A stretch of DNA of 64,000 nucleotides, from assembly GCA_029959085.1 (NCBI GenBank), contig JARWIR010000015.1, positions 7,315,017-7,379,016 on the forward strand. Direction: 5' to 3'. Shown here one piece after another: positions 45,323 through 58,516 of this stretch. Every line of letters begins with the position of its first letter. Positions within the stretch are counted from its first letter, which is position 1. Source of the DNA: Nemophila menziesii. Its lineage: Eukaryota; Streptophyta; Magnoliopsida; Boraginales; Hydrophyllaceae. Made by a program: the position numbers and the translations under genes. Under the pieces are notes generated by a model that did no database searches, was not told the origin of the DNA, and saw only the letters and a list, made by a program, of their open reading frames with translations.

Positions 45323-47617
45323 TTAATTACTATTTTCGGCGATTGAACCCTCCGGTCTAGCCGGGTTTCTTATGTACTCCTTTAATTTCTTTAGATACCG
45401 CTCAAACGGGTACATCCAACGCATCTGAACCGGTCCCCCTAACAAAGCTTCGTCATATAAGTGTATAACCAGGTGGATCATTATATCGAAAAACGCGGGA
45501 GGCAAAATCATTTCCAATATACACATAACTTCAACCACTTTCACCTTCCCCTTTTATAACTCTTTCATACTCAAATTTTTATTACACACAACTCTAAACA
45601 CGTTAGCTTGCCCAATAATCGCATCACTAATCGCTTTGTCTTCGAAAAGCCCTGGGATACTAGTCACGAATAGATACTGCATCATCACGTGACAGTCGTG
45701 AGATTTCATTCCTATAATCTTGCCCAAGTCACTTTGAACATTATTTCTCAAACTCAATGCAAACCCATCATGAAACTTATGTGCCTTCAATCAGTCAAGA
45801 AATACTTTCTGCTTTTCCATTGATAACGTATAATACGCTCGATTGAGTATTTGTTTACCGTCTCTCGTTGTCAACCACAATTCTTTCCTCATGTTCATTT
45901 TCTCAAGATCCATTCTCGCTTTCACGTTGTCTTTGTTAACTTTCCCATCAAGACCAATAACTGTGCCGAGAAGAGCATCACACACGTTTTTCTCGCAATG
46001 CATGACATCAATGTTATGTTTCAACAAATTTTTGGACTAATAAGGTAAACGAAAAAAAGATACTCTTTTTCTTCCAATTGAATAGACGTGGACCAGTTTT
46101 CCTCACGATCTTTCCCCCAAAATCCTTGTGCTTACCGGGAAACACAATGGGAAGCCCATCTAACTGTTTCTGAATATCGACATGACTATATTTCTTCGGT
46201 GGGCCCCAATGATCAGATTTCTTGTAAAAAAACCTTTCGCTTCTAAATCGATGCCCGGTAGGTAACCAACGTCTATGTCAAAGTAAGCAAGTCCTTTCTT
46301 CACACTCAATGACGGAGTACAATCCATGCATTCTGGACAAGCTTTGTAGCCTTGACCCGACCATCCCGAAGTGTATGACCTAGCGGGGAAATCATTAGTC
46401 GTAGAAAACAAACAAACCTGTATCGTAAACTCTTCCTTCTTGTGGGCATCATACGTAAGAATCCCTTTATCCCACAACTCGTCCAACTCATCTATAACAG
46501 GTCGAAGAACGACGTCCATGTCCTTGCCGGGTAAACGGGGTCCAAGAATCAACAAACAAAGTTGGAATGTCGTCTCCTTCATACAATCCCACGGTGGTAA
46601 GTTGTAGACGGTCAATATAACCGGCCACATGATGTACGAGTTATTCTGCATATAGAAAGGGAAAAAGCCATCGATACCCAAACCCAAGAACACATTCCGA
46701 GGTTCACTAGCAAACTCAGGATGTAACTGAACAAATCTCTTCCAACTATCGCCATCAACCGGATGACGCAACAAATCTCAATCTTTACTCTTCCTAGTTC
46801 GGTGCCATATCATATTTTCTGCAGTGTGTCTCGAAGCATAAAGTCGCTGCAGCCTAGGGGTAATCGGGAAATATCAGAGTTTCTTATGCGCTAGTTTTTT
46901 ACCCTTCTTCGGGTCCCATCTGGATTCACTACATACTGAACACTTTTCGAGGGAGACATCCTGCTTGTAAAATAAAGCACAATCGTTCACGCAAACATTG
47001 ATGGTATTGTAACCCATACCTAAACTTTTTAACTTTTTATTGCACGCCTCATATGACTCGGGCAAGTTATGAGGTTTGGGCAACACACCGCACTGAAGAT
47101 TAAGCAACTCGGTTAAAGACGTGTTAGTCCACTTGTTCTTCACATTCACGTGTATTAGCTTCGCAATGAAATTTAATGAACTAATTACTGCACAACCAGG
47201 GTATAACTTGGTGTCTAATTCGGAAAACATTGTTTCGAATTTGCCACGTGCTGTACTGTTCGAGTCTATCATCTCGGTGTCACCAGAATGACCACCACCC
47301 TAATAATTAGGTCTAAAATCTTCGTAGACATCCAACATTTCATTTTCCTCATATCGAGTCTCGGGAATTTCCTCGCTCTCACCATGCTTTGTCCAAATCT
47401 CATACGTGGACAAAAACACAAACTGTAAAAGATGTGACCTAACTTTGACCACTTTATACCGACGATAATTCGAACACTCATTACACGGAAAAAATTGTTT
47501 CTTCATCAGGAGGTTTATTTTTTTTAGTAAAAACGAGAAATGCTTCTATCCCTTCAATAAATTCATGCGAAACTTTATGAGCGGAACCAATCCAACTTTT
47601 ATCAATACCCGAAGCCA
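45323..47617 (-). pseudogene. tnp2: CACTA (En/Spm) tnp2-type transposase pseudogene, unit 3
   Basis: Start at 47617 (MASGIDKSWIG). It carries the same TAG at about 47303 as unit 2 and an indel in the T-run near 47490. Core pieces: ARGKFETMFSELD, LRHPVDGDSWKRF, HPEFASEPRNVFLGLGIDGF, LPPWDCMKE, LLKHNIDVMHCEKN, GMKSHDCHVMMQ, then the partial DUF4218 (MRWMYPFERYLKKLKEYIRN) ending at 45323. A private change turns TTGGACC into TTGGACT near 46036, giving a stop in the WSKN region. Confidence 0.87.
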
Positions 47618-47674
47618 TAATCAACTACTCAAATATAAAATAATACAACATAAATGTCTCATAAATAAAATGAA

Positions 47675-48030
47675 AAACAAATTATTACATCACCAAATAA
47701 ATATATAAAAATAAAAATGAAAAGGAAGAGTATTACATCACCAATTACATACATGAATAAAAAAATTATTACATCACCAATTAAATACATGAGTATAAAA
47801 TGAAAAAAATTATTACATCACCAATTAAATAAATAAATATAAAATGAAAAAAAATTATTACATCACCAATTAAATAAATAAATATAATATTAAAGGCACA
47901 CAAAATATTACATCACCAAATAAATACATAAATATAAAATTAAAAATATACAAAATATAACATCACCAAATAAATACATAAATATAAAATTAAAAGCATA
48001 CAAAATATAACATCTCTAAATAAATATATA
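47675..48030. repeat. 45-bp minisatellite in CACTA leader, unit 3
   Basis: About eight imperfect copies of the ATTACATCACCAAATAAATA unit. Confidence 0.75.
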
Positions 48031-48065
48031 TCTTATTTATGTATTTATGTCTCATACAATAATAT

Positions 48066-48068
<3 letters not shown>

Positions 48069-48110
<42 letters not shown>
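48069..48110. repeat. (TA)n microsatellite
   Basis: Counterpart of 4481-4559. Confidence 0.95.
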
Positions 48111-48113
<3 letters not shown>

Positions 48114-48149
48114 ATATAAAATTATAAGATGATTAGGGATATATACATA

Positions 48150-48483
48150 GTGATACTATATATTTAGCATTAACTATACAATTGTAATCAAATAAGAAAA
48201 GGTTGAAAAAAATACCTACTTTTGGGCAAATTTAGAATGAGAAATTGATAATTGAGGAGGTCCCACGTTGTTGTTTGACTCGGGAAAGCTTTCCCACGTG
48301 TTGAAATACCTAATAAGTGATACTATTTACCATTAACTACACAATTTCTTGCAAATAAAAGAAATTTGAAAGAGTTTTATGGAACAAAAAATACCTACTG
48401 TTGGGCAAATTTAGAAGAAAAAATTGATAATTGAAGCGGTCCCACGTTGATGATTGACCTGGGCAAGTTTTCCAAGTCTTGAT
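48150..48483 (-). repeat. Direct duplication of 167-bp CACTA leader segment, unit 3
   Basis: Copies at 48150-48316 and 48317-48483. Confidence 0.6.
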
Positions 48484-48608
48484 ATAATTTTTGGTGATGA
48501 ATTGTGGAAAAAAATTGCGAGAGTTTTGAGAGAAAGAAAGAGAAATTATAAAATAATGGTGTTTTGAGTATCTCAATTCGCAACTTGCTGTAATAAATAC
48601 GCTACCAC

Positions 48609-48874
48609 TAATTGCGACTACACAAGTAGTAGTAATAACTTCTAACGACTACTTTAAGTAGTCGTTAAATAATCCAACCTCTAGCGACTACACATTGGCG
48701 GTGGGAAATTAATTAAAAAATACAAAAACCCACTGGCGACTACTTCCTTAGTATTAATGACTACTTCTTGTAGTCGTTAAAAACAAAAATTACTAACGAC
48801 TACTGGGTAGTCGAGAAACATACCATGTAGTCGTTAAAGACATGTAGTCGCTAGAGGCTTGCGCTGTAGTAGTG
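48609..48874 (-). mobile_element. CACTA 5' subterminal repeats and terminus, shortened, unit 3
   Basis: The terminus CACTACTACAGCGC starts at 48874 (minus). Two internal deletions relative to units 1 and 2: about 30 bp after CACAAGTAG, and about 63 bp between two copies of TAGTCGCTAG. Both remove subterminal motif copies. Confidence 0.75.
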
Positions 48875-49399
48875 ATACTTTTGAATTAGAAAAAAAAACA
48901 CCTACTAAAATCCAATCAAAGAGCATATGATTCTTAGTTTGTAGTAAAAATTCTATGTCAATAACACTCCTCCCTACATCAATGTGAAGTCGGTTAACGT
49001 TATATTGTTGATCTATGTATATAATTATTTTCTTCAATCTTATCTCACTTGGTTCTTATGTTATGTGTATTATTTTGTGATTCTTGGGTATCTATGAATT
49101 AAGCTTCAAAAATATGAATTTTTTTTCAAGATTTGAATTAAGACAGTGATTTGGATAATGCGGTGAAAGCTTTTACTTGTTGATATGGAGATGCGACTGA
49201 ATAATTAAATATATCGTGAAGAGAAAAATGATTAAGGTTGATGATGTTGTCTTTCTGACAATTTTTTGAGAAAAAACAGTGAACCTAAAAATGCTTAAGG
49301 TTGGGAAAACTAGCTACGTTTACTACTTAGAAATTCCTTGGCAATTCTCTTAATCAGGGTATATGATTCTTACATAACCTTATATGCGGTGGTGATGCA

Positions 49400-49537
49400 A
49401 TGGAGGAGCACATATATTTTGTTAGGGAAGGGGGTGCACCGCAAATAAATTTCCGACTTAATTGCAGTATAAGTCCTCATGAAATGCGAAAATTGCAAAG
49501 AAAGATTATGAAAATTAGGGGTGGGGCAATAAGTTAA
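49400..49537 (+). CDS. Short open frame or exon of unknown function (45 codons), unit 3
   Basis: MEEHIYFVREGGAPQINF..., open as in units 1 and 2. The acceptor-like AG upstream is changed to GCGG here (TATATGCGG), so if this was an exon its splicing would be lost. Confidence 0.28.
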   Translation: MEEHIYFVREGGAPQINFRLNCSISPHEMRKLQRKIMKIRGGAIS

Positions 49538-50123
49538 TAATATATGCTTTTTTATAGGGGTATATTATTTATTTTTTTATTTTAAAATGTAAGATCCAAA
49601 ATGTCATGTGGCTCCAGCTTTTACAAGTGATGAGAAGACAGGATACTTAGCATAGCCTAATCAATTTTTTGAGCAATATATGAACTTTTTAAATTAATTA
49701 AGATGCATGACTTAAATAATATACAGTACAGAGAATGATTAAACATATACGATTATTGGTGAAAATGAAGGTACTTCATCAAGTTTGACTATTTAATTGA
49801 GTTAACAAGTTTTTATATCGATGTTAAAATACTTACTAAATTGGGTGTTAAGTTTGAAATTTGTGGAAATCCTTCTCAATATTATAAACTATATAGAAAT
49901 AGCTTCAAGAGTTATGTCAAGCATGTGATTTGGCATCTCATGTGCAAAATGTTGATTCATTTCTTTCCCATTTAAAGGTATATGCCTGAAATTGGTCCAT
50001 CAAATTTTGCGATTTCTTTAAATATGAGATTAGATTTTCTTGCATGATTATACTCTATTGGTTCATATTAGCTATACTAATTCACGTATTGTGTAAAAGA
50101 TGGTAACTTTTAGTTTGGCAATG

Positions 50124-50128
50124 GGGGA

Positions 50129-50178
<50 letters not shown>
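50124..50178. repeat. GA microsatellite at deletion junction, unit 3
   Basis: Short GA run directly joined to GGCAATGGG. About 490 bp present in unit 2 (near 25486-25975) are missing, with GGG shared at the join. Confidence 0.9.
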
Positions 50179-50181
<3 letters not shown>

Positions 50182-50652
50182 GAGAGTTGTTGAAATGTAA
50201 TTTTATTATATTTGCCGCTTTTATATATAGTTGTTTATACGTACATATCAATCATAATGGTACATCGTTAAAAATGATTTACAGCTGTTAAATATATACA
50301 GAAGAAGTCATACACTAACAAATTACTTCTGGAGAAGTATGTTTAGTATTCTCCTTAACACTTCACTTTATGGAAGTTTGCATCATATAAGGTAACCAAA
50401 AAATGTAGCTTTAAGTCATTTAGTAAAAAGATAAGGCACTTGATCTTGGGTGGTATGTATGTATGTAAGCTTGAAAGATGTAAGGAGCAACGTGAAATCT
50501 ATCAAAGTAGTAGTCCACACCTAGAAGAGGGGAGTGATAAGAGGCATTTTGAGATAATTCAGAAGATAGGCTAACCACATAAATTTTGCAATGATGTGAG
50601 TTATTGTCCTGTATCCAGTCTCAATGTTCTTCTAATGAAAAATAAATTATAG

Positions 50653-50805
50653 GATATTCTACAAAAGGTGATTATAATTTATGAAAAGAAAGAAAACAAG
50701 TTAATCAATGATCTTGTTGTTTCTTTAGAACTGAATATGGAGAAGAAGAGAGATGCCAAAATAGAATTTTATTCAGCCTTGAATGCATATTTGTATATAA
50801 ATTAA
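50653..50805 (+). pseudogene. Coding-like exon of unknown gene, unit 3
   Basis: Counterpart of 7552-7704, same frame and same stop after YIN. Confidence 0.3.
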
Positions 50806-51184
50806 GTTTTTAGTTATATCTATTAAATGAAGATACATGACAACTAATATACTAACACAATGCAGTTATGTAATTGATTAATAGATGTAAAAGTATCTCG
50901 AGCCTTCCATTATGTGATACTAATTGAGTGCATAGTGTTCAGCTACTCATGGTTGAGATGTACAAATTGTAGGTTGTTGGAAATATATCATCACTATATT
51001 GTGGTCCGAAATATATCCTCACTATATTGTGGTCAGAGGAATTTATTATGTTTTTATTTCGAGGTCCTAATTTGCAATTAAGATTTAATAGAGGTTAATT
51101 GGGCGGGTTATATGAGTTACCGAAAATCTTAAAGCCTATTATAGCTATAGCTAGGGTTTACGGTAGTCAACTGGAGGCCCATAC

Positions 51185-51215
<31 letters not shown>

Positions 51216-51456
51216 TATATCCCTTTATAGAAATCAAAGTTGTGTGGCGTATATTGTTTGTCGAAGTAGATTTGTGATTTTGGTAGCTGGAAAGGGAAAG
51301 AGAGGAAATTAAATATCATTTTCTTTTAAAGCGGTGCCAGAGAGAAGATCTGCGGAAATATGTCGAAATATAATACTCCATCAGTTGAGTTCTCAATCAG
51401 ATAGAGTAAAGACATAAATTTGGTGGTGGACTTGAATTCAAGTCCATCAGATCAGT

Positions 51457-51633
51457 TTGGGGTTTTGTCCCTGTTGTAAAAGTTTTGTGAAAGGAAAAAG
51501 TCACAGTCCAAATCCATCTCCAGCTCCAGCGTCTGCTCCAGCTCCTGCTCCAGTTCTATCTCTTGTTCAGGTTCCAGTTCCTTCTACTTTCACAGGACCT
51601 TTAGGCTCCATTAACAATAATACTTCATCCAAG
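51457..51633 (+). pseudogene. Pro/Ala-repeat exon-like frame, unit 3
   Basis: Frame of 177 bp ending NNTSSK at AAG/GTAGAAA. Repeat run SPAPASAPAPAPV. Confidence 0.35.
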
Positions 51634-52065
51634 GTAGAAAACTTATATATATTCTGCATATATCTTATTCTTAAGCCATGGGATTTCAAATAGGAAATTA
51701 GCTATAATGGAAATTCTCCCTTCGTTGAAGGCTTTGATCTAGATGGACCATTTCGACAATATTCCCAATTTCGTTAGTTAACTCAAGACTTTTTGTAGTG
51801 TTAGTTTGTTAAAGCCTTAGATTGTATCTACTAAAAAATAAGAGCATAAATTTACTAATACACGAACTAAGTAAAAGGATATTCTTTCAATTTGTTTCTT
51901 TAAAGTTTTAGTTAACTAATATTTTACCTAACTCATATGTTTATACTATTTGGTTATTTTGAAAATAAGACCAATAATTTATACGTAGATCATATAATAT
52001 AAATGTACATTTATTTTTAAGTATATAAATATTAATTCTTTTAGATAATATATAATTAATAGGGG

Positions 52066-52186
52066 CAAGACTTCCATCCTATATTGGACGGTCCAATATT
52101 CATAGCATATCTATTAATTATAATAAGAAAACACATATCATTAGGTTAATTAAGTGACCATCCAATATTGGATGGAACATTTTTCC
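52066..52186. mobile_element. Short foldback element, unit 3
   Basis: Counterpart of 8911-9031. Confidence 0.5.
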
Positions 52187-52326
52187 AAATTATAGAGTTT
52201 AAAAAAAATCAAAATATGAAATATAACTATTTTTATGATTAACAATATACATCTTGTGTTTCTCTAAAACAAAATGTTATATTAAAAATTTATTTAGTTT
52301 TCTAAAAATTTAAAAACGTAAACATT

Positions 52327-52337
52327 AACCCTAACCC
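52327..52337 (+). promoter_or_regulatory. Telo-box-like motif, unit 3
   Basis: AACCCTAACCC, as at 9173. Confidence 0.3.
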
Positions 52338-52599
52338 GTCCATTTTAACTATATAGATAGGAATTCATCATTAAGGTCTTACGCCGCGACTATTTTATTA
52401 CTATTTGATATCTCATTCTCTTCCAATCACTCATATTCTTATCATTTTTTCTCCTTTTTGATAATGTTTCTTTATTTTCTAATTTCAATTTTAAACAAGT
52501 GGATTCACTATCTTTTATGTCTCAGATCGATGGACATTTCATTTCAATTCAAATGTATGTATTTCTTGATCTATTGTTATTTTTTGTGATAAACTTTAT

Positions 52600-54001
52600 A
52601 TGTTAATACAAATTGTTCCACCTGCTACTACTGAAGACAACAATGGACTCAATGTGCTCAGCTATCTTGCTTCAAGGTTGTCTGATGACCAGTCTTTGTT
52701 CGACTTTTATGCTTCTCAAGTAAGTCATTACAATCTCATCTAATTTTAAACATTCGACTTACCATTTCTCATGCTCTTCAGCTCTTCTGTTGGGCCTACA
52801 GATAGTCCATATGTTTGGGCCCACCCCAGTAAGTCAAAAAAGAAAACCTGGGCGCCCCAGGTGTATCACCCCTACCAGCCCAATCCAGCCTTCGAACTCC
52901 AATTGTGGCCCAGCCTACTCCTCCTACTGCTCATGTGGGCCACCAAATCCCTACCCAGACTGCTCCTGTGGGCCACCACATCCCTACCTAGACTGCTCCT
53001 GTAGGCCACCACATCCCAGCACAGCACAGACTGCTCCTCCCAGATCCCTTGTAACTAACTTTGTTATTTCATTTTTCATTTTTGCAGGAAAGTGGAAAAA
53101 AAGTATAAATCCAAATGGGGGCGCTACCATCGAAGGTCTAAACGAGTAGTACACAATATATGTGCACTTTTTTTTTAAAATAATTTTGTGTAGTCATCAT
53201 GCATAATTCTCTGCTTCTAATCTTTAGTTGGAGACACTCAACTCAAGTTTAACTTATAATGGCCTAAGTGCACGTGACCTCCTATAACTATTTTCTAGTA
53301 TGTGATTTTGGCCATACACTGTAATAAACAACTCAAACCTCCTTAAACTTGTTTTTTTTTTCATCCGTTGTTAACTAGGTAATGCCAATTTACTATTATA
53401 CCCTTTCATATAATTACTTTTCATGACTTATTGTCTCTTTTCGGATCTCTCTCTTTAAAGACATCACTTTTTTAGAACAAATCTTCCTCGATTATATTTT
53501 TCAATTAGATTTGCATACAAAACAAGCCTATTTGTGGTCCCATATAATTTTGATAGAACGTAATTTAGGTACTGTTGAATATTATTTGGTGTATTGTGGC
53601 ACCTATTGTTTTTAATAGTTGTGTACAACTGCAATTAGGATTTTTGGTTATGATTTGGTACAAAGTTTATCGGATCTGGTGGTTCGGTGAAAAATACGTC
53701 AATAACTGTACATTTGTGTTGTTTTCAGGTGCATGAAAGTGCAATTTTAAGGTTATTTTTTTTATAACTTTTGTGCAGTTCTTTTATTCACGAGAAAATA
53801 TAGTTTTGAGGTGTTTTATTATTTTTACCCAAAAAAAAGGTTCTTTGTTATTGCACATTTTTTGGTTCACGAAAGTGTTAAGGTGCTAATGTGAGTGCAG
53901 TCTTTAGGTGTTTTTATTACTCTTTGTGCAATATTAATTAACATTTCAAATATCAATTGTGAGTGTTAATGTGCTTATGTTCTATAATTCTACAGATATA
54001 A
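52600..54001 (+). pseudogene. AT-hook-like gene, decayed copy, unit 3
   Basis: Exon 1 (52600-52719) is in frame with one added codon. Exon 2 is deleted as in unit 2. Exon 3 (from 52802) keeps KRKPGRP but then loses about 16 bp and shifts frame, so the Pro-rich repeats are out of frame. The Lys-rich exon near 53090 has lost about 20 bp, and its donor has changed (CACAATATATG instead of CACAAGGTATG). Confidence 0.38.
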
Positions 54002-55638
54002 TAGTGTGCTTTGAAGATCTGAGTTGAAGTCAATCTGGTTTTGTGATTTTATGTTTGTTTATTGTTTATTGAAAAAGATTTGTCGGTTTTTTAATTTTTT
54101 GTGTTTTTTTGGGTAATGAATATGATGTAGTGGTTTTGTGATTTTTTGCTTAGGTTTTGATGTTAAATTAAATGGTTGAATGACTGCAATATTGAAAGGT
54201 GGTGCATAAATTTTGGTCGAATATACTTTTCTTTTTACTGAACTTAATTGTACAAAAAAGATGAAAAAGCAGTTCTCTGCACAAAAGTTTACCAAAAAAC
54301 TAAATTATGTTTAATTCAAATTAGCACAATTACGATAAGTTTAAACATTACTAAATACATCTTAACAGAGGCATCATACTTTAAGGTTGCCTTTTATTCA
54401 AAAAGGTCACCGAAATAAAAAAACACTCAAGCCTAGGTATATTAAATATATCCATATTTGAGACACCATGAGAGTGAAGATGATTTGAATCATGTGGCAT
54501 GTCAAATATTACAATATGAAATGTGGTATACCACAAATGAATATCGAGAGACGTGAGAATCAACTAGATTTTTGAAAAGATTTTATTCGACATAACCAAT
54601 CCTTTTGTTTTACAAATTGCTACTCTGTCAAGTTAAATTTATGTTAACTCCATTATCATTCTTGTTCAACATTAAGTGGACATCATTGCTGATTGTGTGT
54701 GTTAACTGATATTGAGTTCCTAATGCCTCTATTTAATCTTATAGTATAGGGATAATCTGGACTAATGCTGACTTGGTAAAAAAGAGGACTTATATTCATA
54801 TCAATACAAGATACAATGTTTAGCAAGCATTATTTACAAATCTGATTTATAGAATATACTTAACAGGGCTCACTGAATTTGTTAGACTCTTTTTTTTGGT
54901 GAAAGAATATATATAAGATAAATATGAAGTACAAATAATAAGTTCGGACCATGAGGGTGGATTATAGTTTGTAAAATAGATATAGTCAGTGTGCTAATCG
55001 AAATTTTGAACAAACAAAAAATACTCATAGGATTAGAAAGGATTAAGAAGTCTACCATATAGATAAGTCCCTGTGTAAGGATGGACATAAATGTTTTTTT
55101 TACCTTGAGGTACTCGTTAACCCAACACTTTTTGCTACCAATATTTCTGGAAATGAACAGCAAAATTTTTGTGCAGACTAATACTACTACATAGCAAAAC
55201 ATAGCCCTTTCTCTGAGCATGACTCTAATCGCACCCTCAATTACTTACATTTAGAATTTAGAATAGATAATGATAAATTTCACATCTAGAGTTATGCTAC
55301 ATAATCAACTATATCGTACTATTCTAGGATATATTTCGCTTTTTTTGCATTCAACAAGTACCAGAGAAAAATATTAACCAACAAAGACATAAAAATGAAA
55401 TCTGGAAATCAACAAATACAAAATTGTTCATACATTTTCTTGATGTAGATTTATATTACAATTAAATTAAATTCTATGTATCATTTTAATTTAAGCGCCC
55501 AATATTAGAAAGCAATAATTTTTAAGAATTTCTAACATATGATTATAATGATAAATGATTATTTTATCTTTAATTAAGAATGTAATATAACCTAAATCAT
55601 GAATTTTCAAAGTTTAACATAACGGTCTATTAGGTATA
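54002..55638. other. Non-coding interval
   Basis: Counterpart of 29965-31587. No supported gene. Confidence 0.45.
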
Positions 55639-55920
55639 CACTACAAAAAAGGTTTTCTTTAGCGGCAAAAAAAAAATTGCTAGCTATTTATTTGCCGCAA
55701 TAAGTTCATGTATCTAAAGACATAATTTGTAGAAAATTATCTATTTTTGTCTTTATTAGTTTTATCTTTCGCGGCAAATATTGCCGCTAAATATATAATT
55801 AGAGGTCATTTTGGTGTTGCCGCAATAAATGTTGTCTTTAAAAATATCATTAGAAACCATTTTAGTATTGCCACAATATATATTGTCTCTAATGATACTA
55901 TTTGTTGTAATGATAAAAGA
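55639..55920 (+). mobile_element. Second CACTA-like terminus, unit 3
   Basis: CACTACAAAAAAGG, then TTTAGCGGCAAA-type repeats. Confidence 0.5.
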
Positions 55921-56425
55921 AAGTGTAGAAATGTAAAACTTCAATCATAAAAAAGAAAAAATATGTCCCCTAAATTCTATGTTCGCAAATCAACCAAAAG
56001 TTGATTTTACAAAAAAAATAAATTAACCTTATTCTTGAACAATCAATTTTGAAAAGCAATAATCAAACTTCTTGTATGTGTTATCTTTAGAAATATTGGC
56101 ATGATAGTTTAATAGCGTGAATTGTTATAGACAATGTAGAGGGTAATTAAGGATTTTTTTACAAAATAGTAGGCCAAGTTGTAAAATCAATAACAGTGAT
56201 GTCAAAGTGGTCAAGTATCACAAAAAAACTAGTTTTTTTAATAATTAGGCCAAAGATAAATAGAATTTCATGTTCAGGTAGGGGATGAACCTAAGTATTC
56301 ATAAGGAGGACTTATATTTATATCAATACAAGATATAATTTTTAAGAAAGCATTATGTACAAATCTGATTTATAGTATATACTTAACATGGCTCACTGAA
56401 TTTGGTAGATCTTTTTTCGTTGAAC

Positions 56426-56468
<43 letters not shown>

Positions 56469-56485
56469 TACACATAATAAGTTCA

Positions 56486-56785
56486 CAAACGGCATACCTT
56501 GGATGGATTCCACAAATGGAAAAATGATGTGCAACTTCATCGCCGTGGCTATTAACCTCGTGTTCCCTTTGTTATTGATCTTATATTGCACACGTGAAGA
56601 AATAGGTATGGGAGGACGATTCTCACTAACAACATCTTTCTTCTTTTTCTGAACTAACGGTGTCTTCTAAAGATTCTCTTTTACGATCACTGGCGCAATC
56701 ACCTATTCTTCAACCTTCTCTACAATTTCTTCTACTTCTTTAGGCTTAGAGGTTGACTCCTTCTCTTTCGTCAGTATAAAGTTTA
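56486..56785 (-). pseudogene. Ty3/gypsy gag-protease linker fragment, unit 3
   Basis: Counterpart of 13185-13485; AMKLHIIFPFVESIQGMPFV on the minus strand. Confidence 0.5.
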
Positions 56786-57316
56786 TATAATATTCGAAGA
56801 TAGATAGAAACTCCTGCCTCGAAATGAAATACAATACAAACAAAGTGGTCAACAATGAGATGAAACAATATCAAGAGTCATGATAACCGACTAGATATTT
56901 GAAAAGATTTTATTAGATATAACCAAACATTTGGCTTTACTAATTGCTGCCTTCTCAAGTAAAAATTATATCAACTCCCATTTCTTTTGCTTGTTCCAAA
57001 GTAAGTGGACATTATTGCCGATTTTTCGTGTTAGCTGATCTTAAATTCCTAATGCCCCTATTTAGGTCTTCTACAGCTCAAGGAAAGTCTTGAGTGATGC
57101 TGACTTGGTAAAAAAGACGACTTATATTCCTATCTATACAAGATATAATGTTTAAGTAAGCATTATGTACAAATTAAGTCTGATTTCTAGTATACACTTA
57201 ACAAGAGCTAACTGATTTTGTTAAATTTTTTTTCTTATTTGTTGGTGAAAGAATATATATATATATATATAAGATAACGGTGGGTTATCAAGCTTAAAAA
57301 TCTTGACTAATTGGGT

Positions 57317-58326
57317 TGATAGTACGAAGCACTAGGAATATAGTTTGTATTGGATCACCCACAGGGTGATAATCCAACTACTAAGAACAGTCTTAACGTG
57401 ATCAAGATTAGAGTTGGAATAAAGGCAAACACAAAAAAAAAAATTAAAGTAAAATCTCAAATCAATTAAATTCAATCTCAAGTAACATTTATACATATTG
57501 CAAACCAAGCTATGGAGAAATTAGTTCATAATGTCAAAAGAAATAAAACTAAACTTAATAACTTACGAAAATGGTTAAAAAAGAGATCTAATTTATATTA
57601 CCCTAATGGTTAAGTGGAAGGAGAGAGAAGAGAAGTTTGTGACTCTCCACCTTCATGTCTTCTTCTACAAGTCACTTGCTTCTTTTGATGATTTTTAAGT
57701 GTATTCATGATTAAGGACTAAGAAAAGACATGTTTATAGTGTGAAATACAAGTACATATAGGTGTAGGGACAAAATATAGGTCATGGATTATGTTTTAGA
57801 TCACTACTCCAGCTCAAACCCATTTTCCTTGGAAAATGGACTGCTTGACCTATAGAGTTTGTAAAATTCACAACTTTTTCGTTACATCTCCAAATAACTC
57901 GAAACCAGTGGCCACAAGACCGTAATTCAAAGACCTTTATTGATTTAAAAGGGGTTATTCAAATTATCTATCGATTTTATGTAGCATTTTAAATACTACA
58001 CACTCCAAATCTGACCAACAACTATTGATAGCTTTTGCTTTATCCAAAACAGTTTCTTCTGCCTTTTTAAGTCTCTATTTTGTCTTCAATCTTCTTTCTT
58101 CAACTTCTTCGCCAATTCTTGGCTTATAATATCATTCATGTAACTAAATTATTCACATTTAACACACTATTACACCAAAATATGCTCTTTAACTAACAAA
58201 GCTCCAAAACAAGGTAAGACTAGAGAAACTCTAGAATAATTGTGAAAACCACTTAAGATAAGATCATAATACACCTAAAGTGGTGTCTCTAAACTAGATT
58301 ATTATTTCACTAATATGAAGACATCA
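57317..58326 (-). mobile_element. LTR of truncated Ty3/gypsy-like element, unit 3
   Basis: Counterpart of 14223-15232. Its outer end (58326) is 9 bp from the right edge of the array. Confidence 0.42.
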
Positions 58327-58335
58327 GTTGTTTAT

Positions 58336-58516
58336 TATTGAGGATAACACTAGTTGTCTAGACTGTCATAGTCATTTTAAACATTGCTCTTATATTTGTT
58401 AAATGCCATGACCAAGTGACCTATTATGAGTATAATCGTTCACGCCACTAACACAACATCGACATGATTGTATCCTCGATCATCTGTATAAGAGTATTCT
58501 GATGTCTCCCTATTTT
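58336..58516. other. Unique sequence between array edge and Athila-like LTR
   Basis: No match to other parts of the window; no gene seen. Confidence 0.5.

Larger units (their letters stand above)
34344..58335. repeat. Segmental tandem repeat, unit 3
   Basis: Third unit, about 24.0 kb, and the only one that keeps the 5.7-kb F-box/DUF674/LTR segment. Its right end is the array edge: identity to units 1 and 2 stops after GTTGTTTAT at 58335. Private losses: about 490 bp at the GA tract, 63 bp and about 30 bp in the CACTA subterminal region, and about 80 bp near 44995. Confidence 0.88.
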
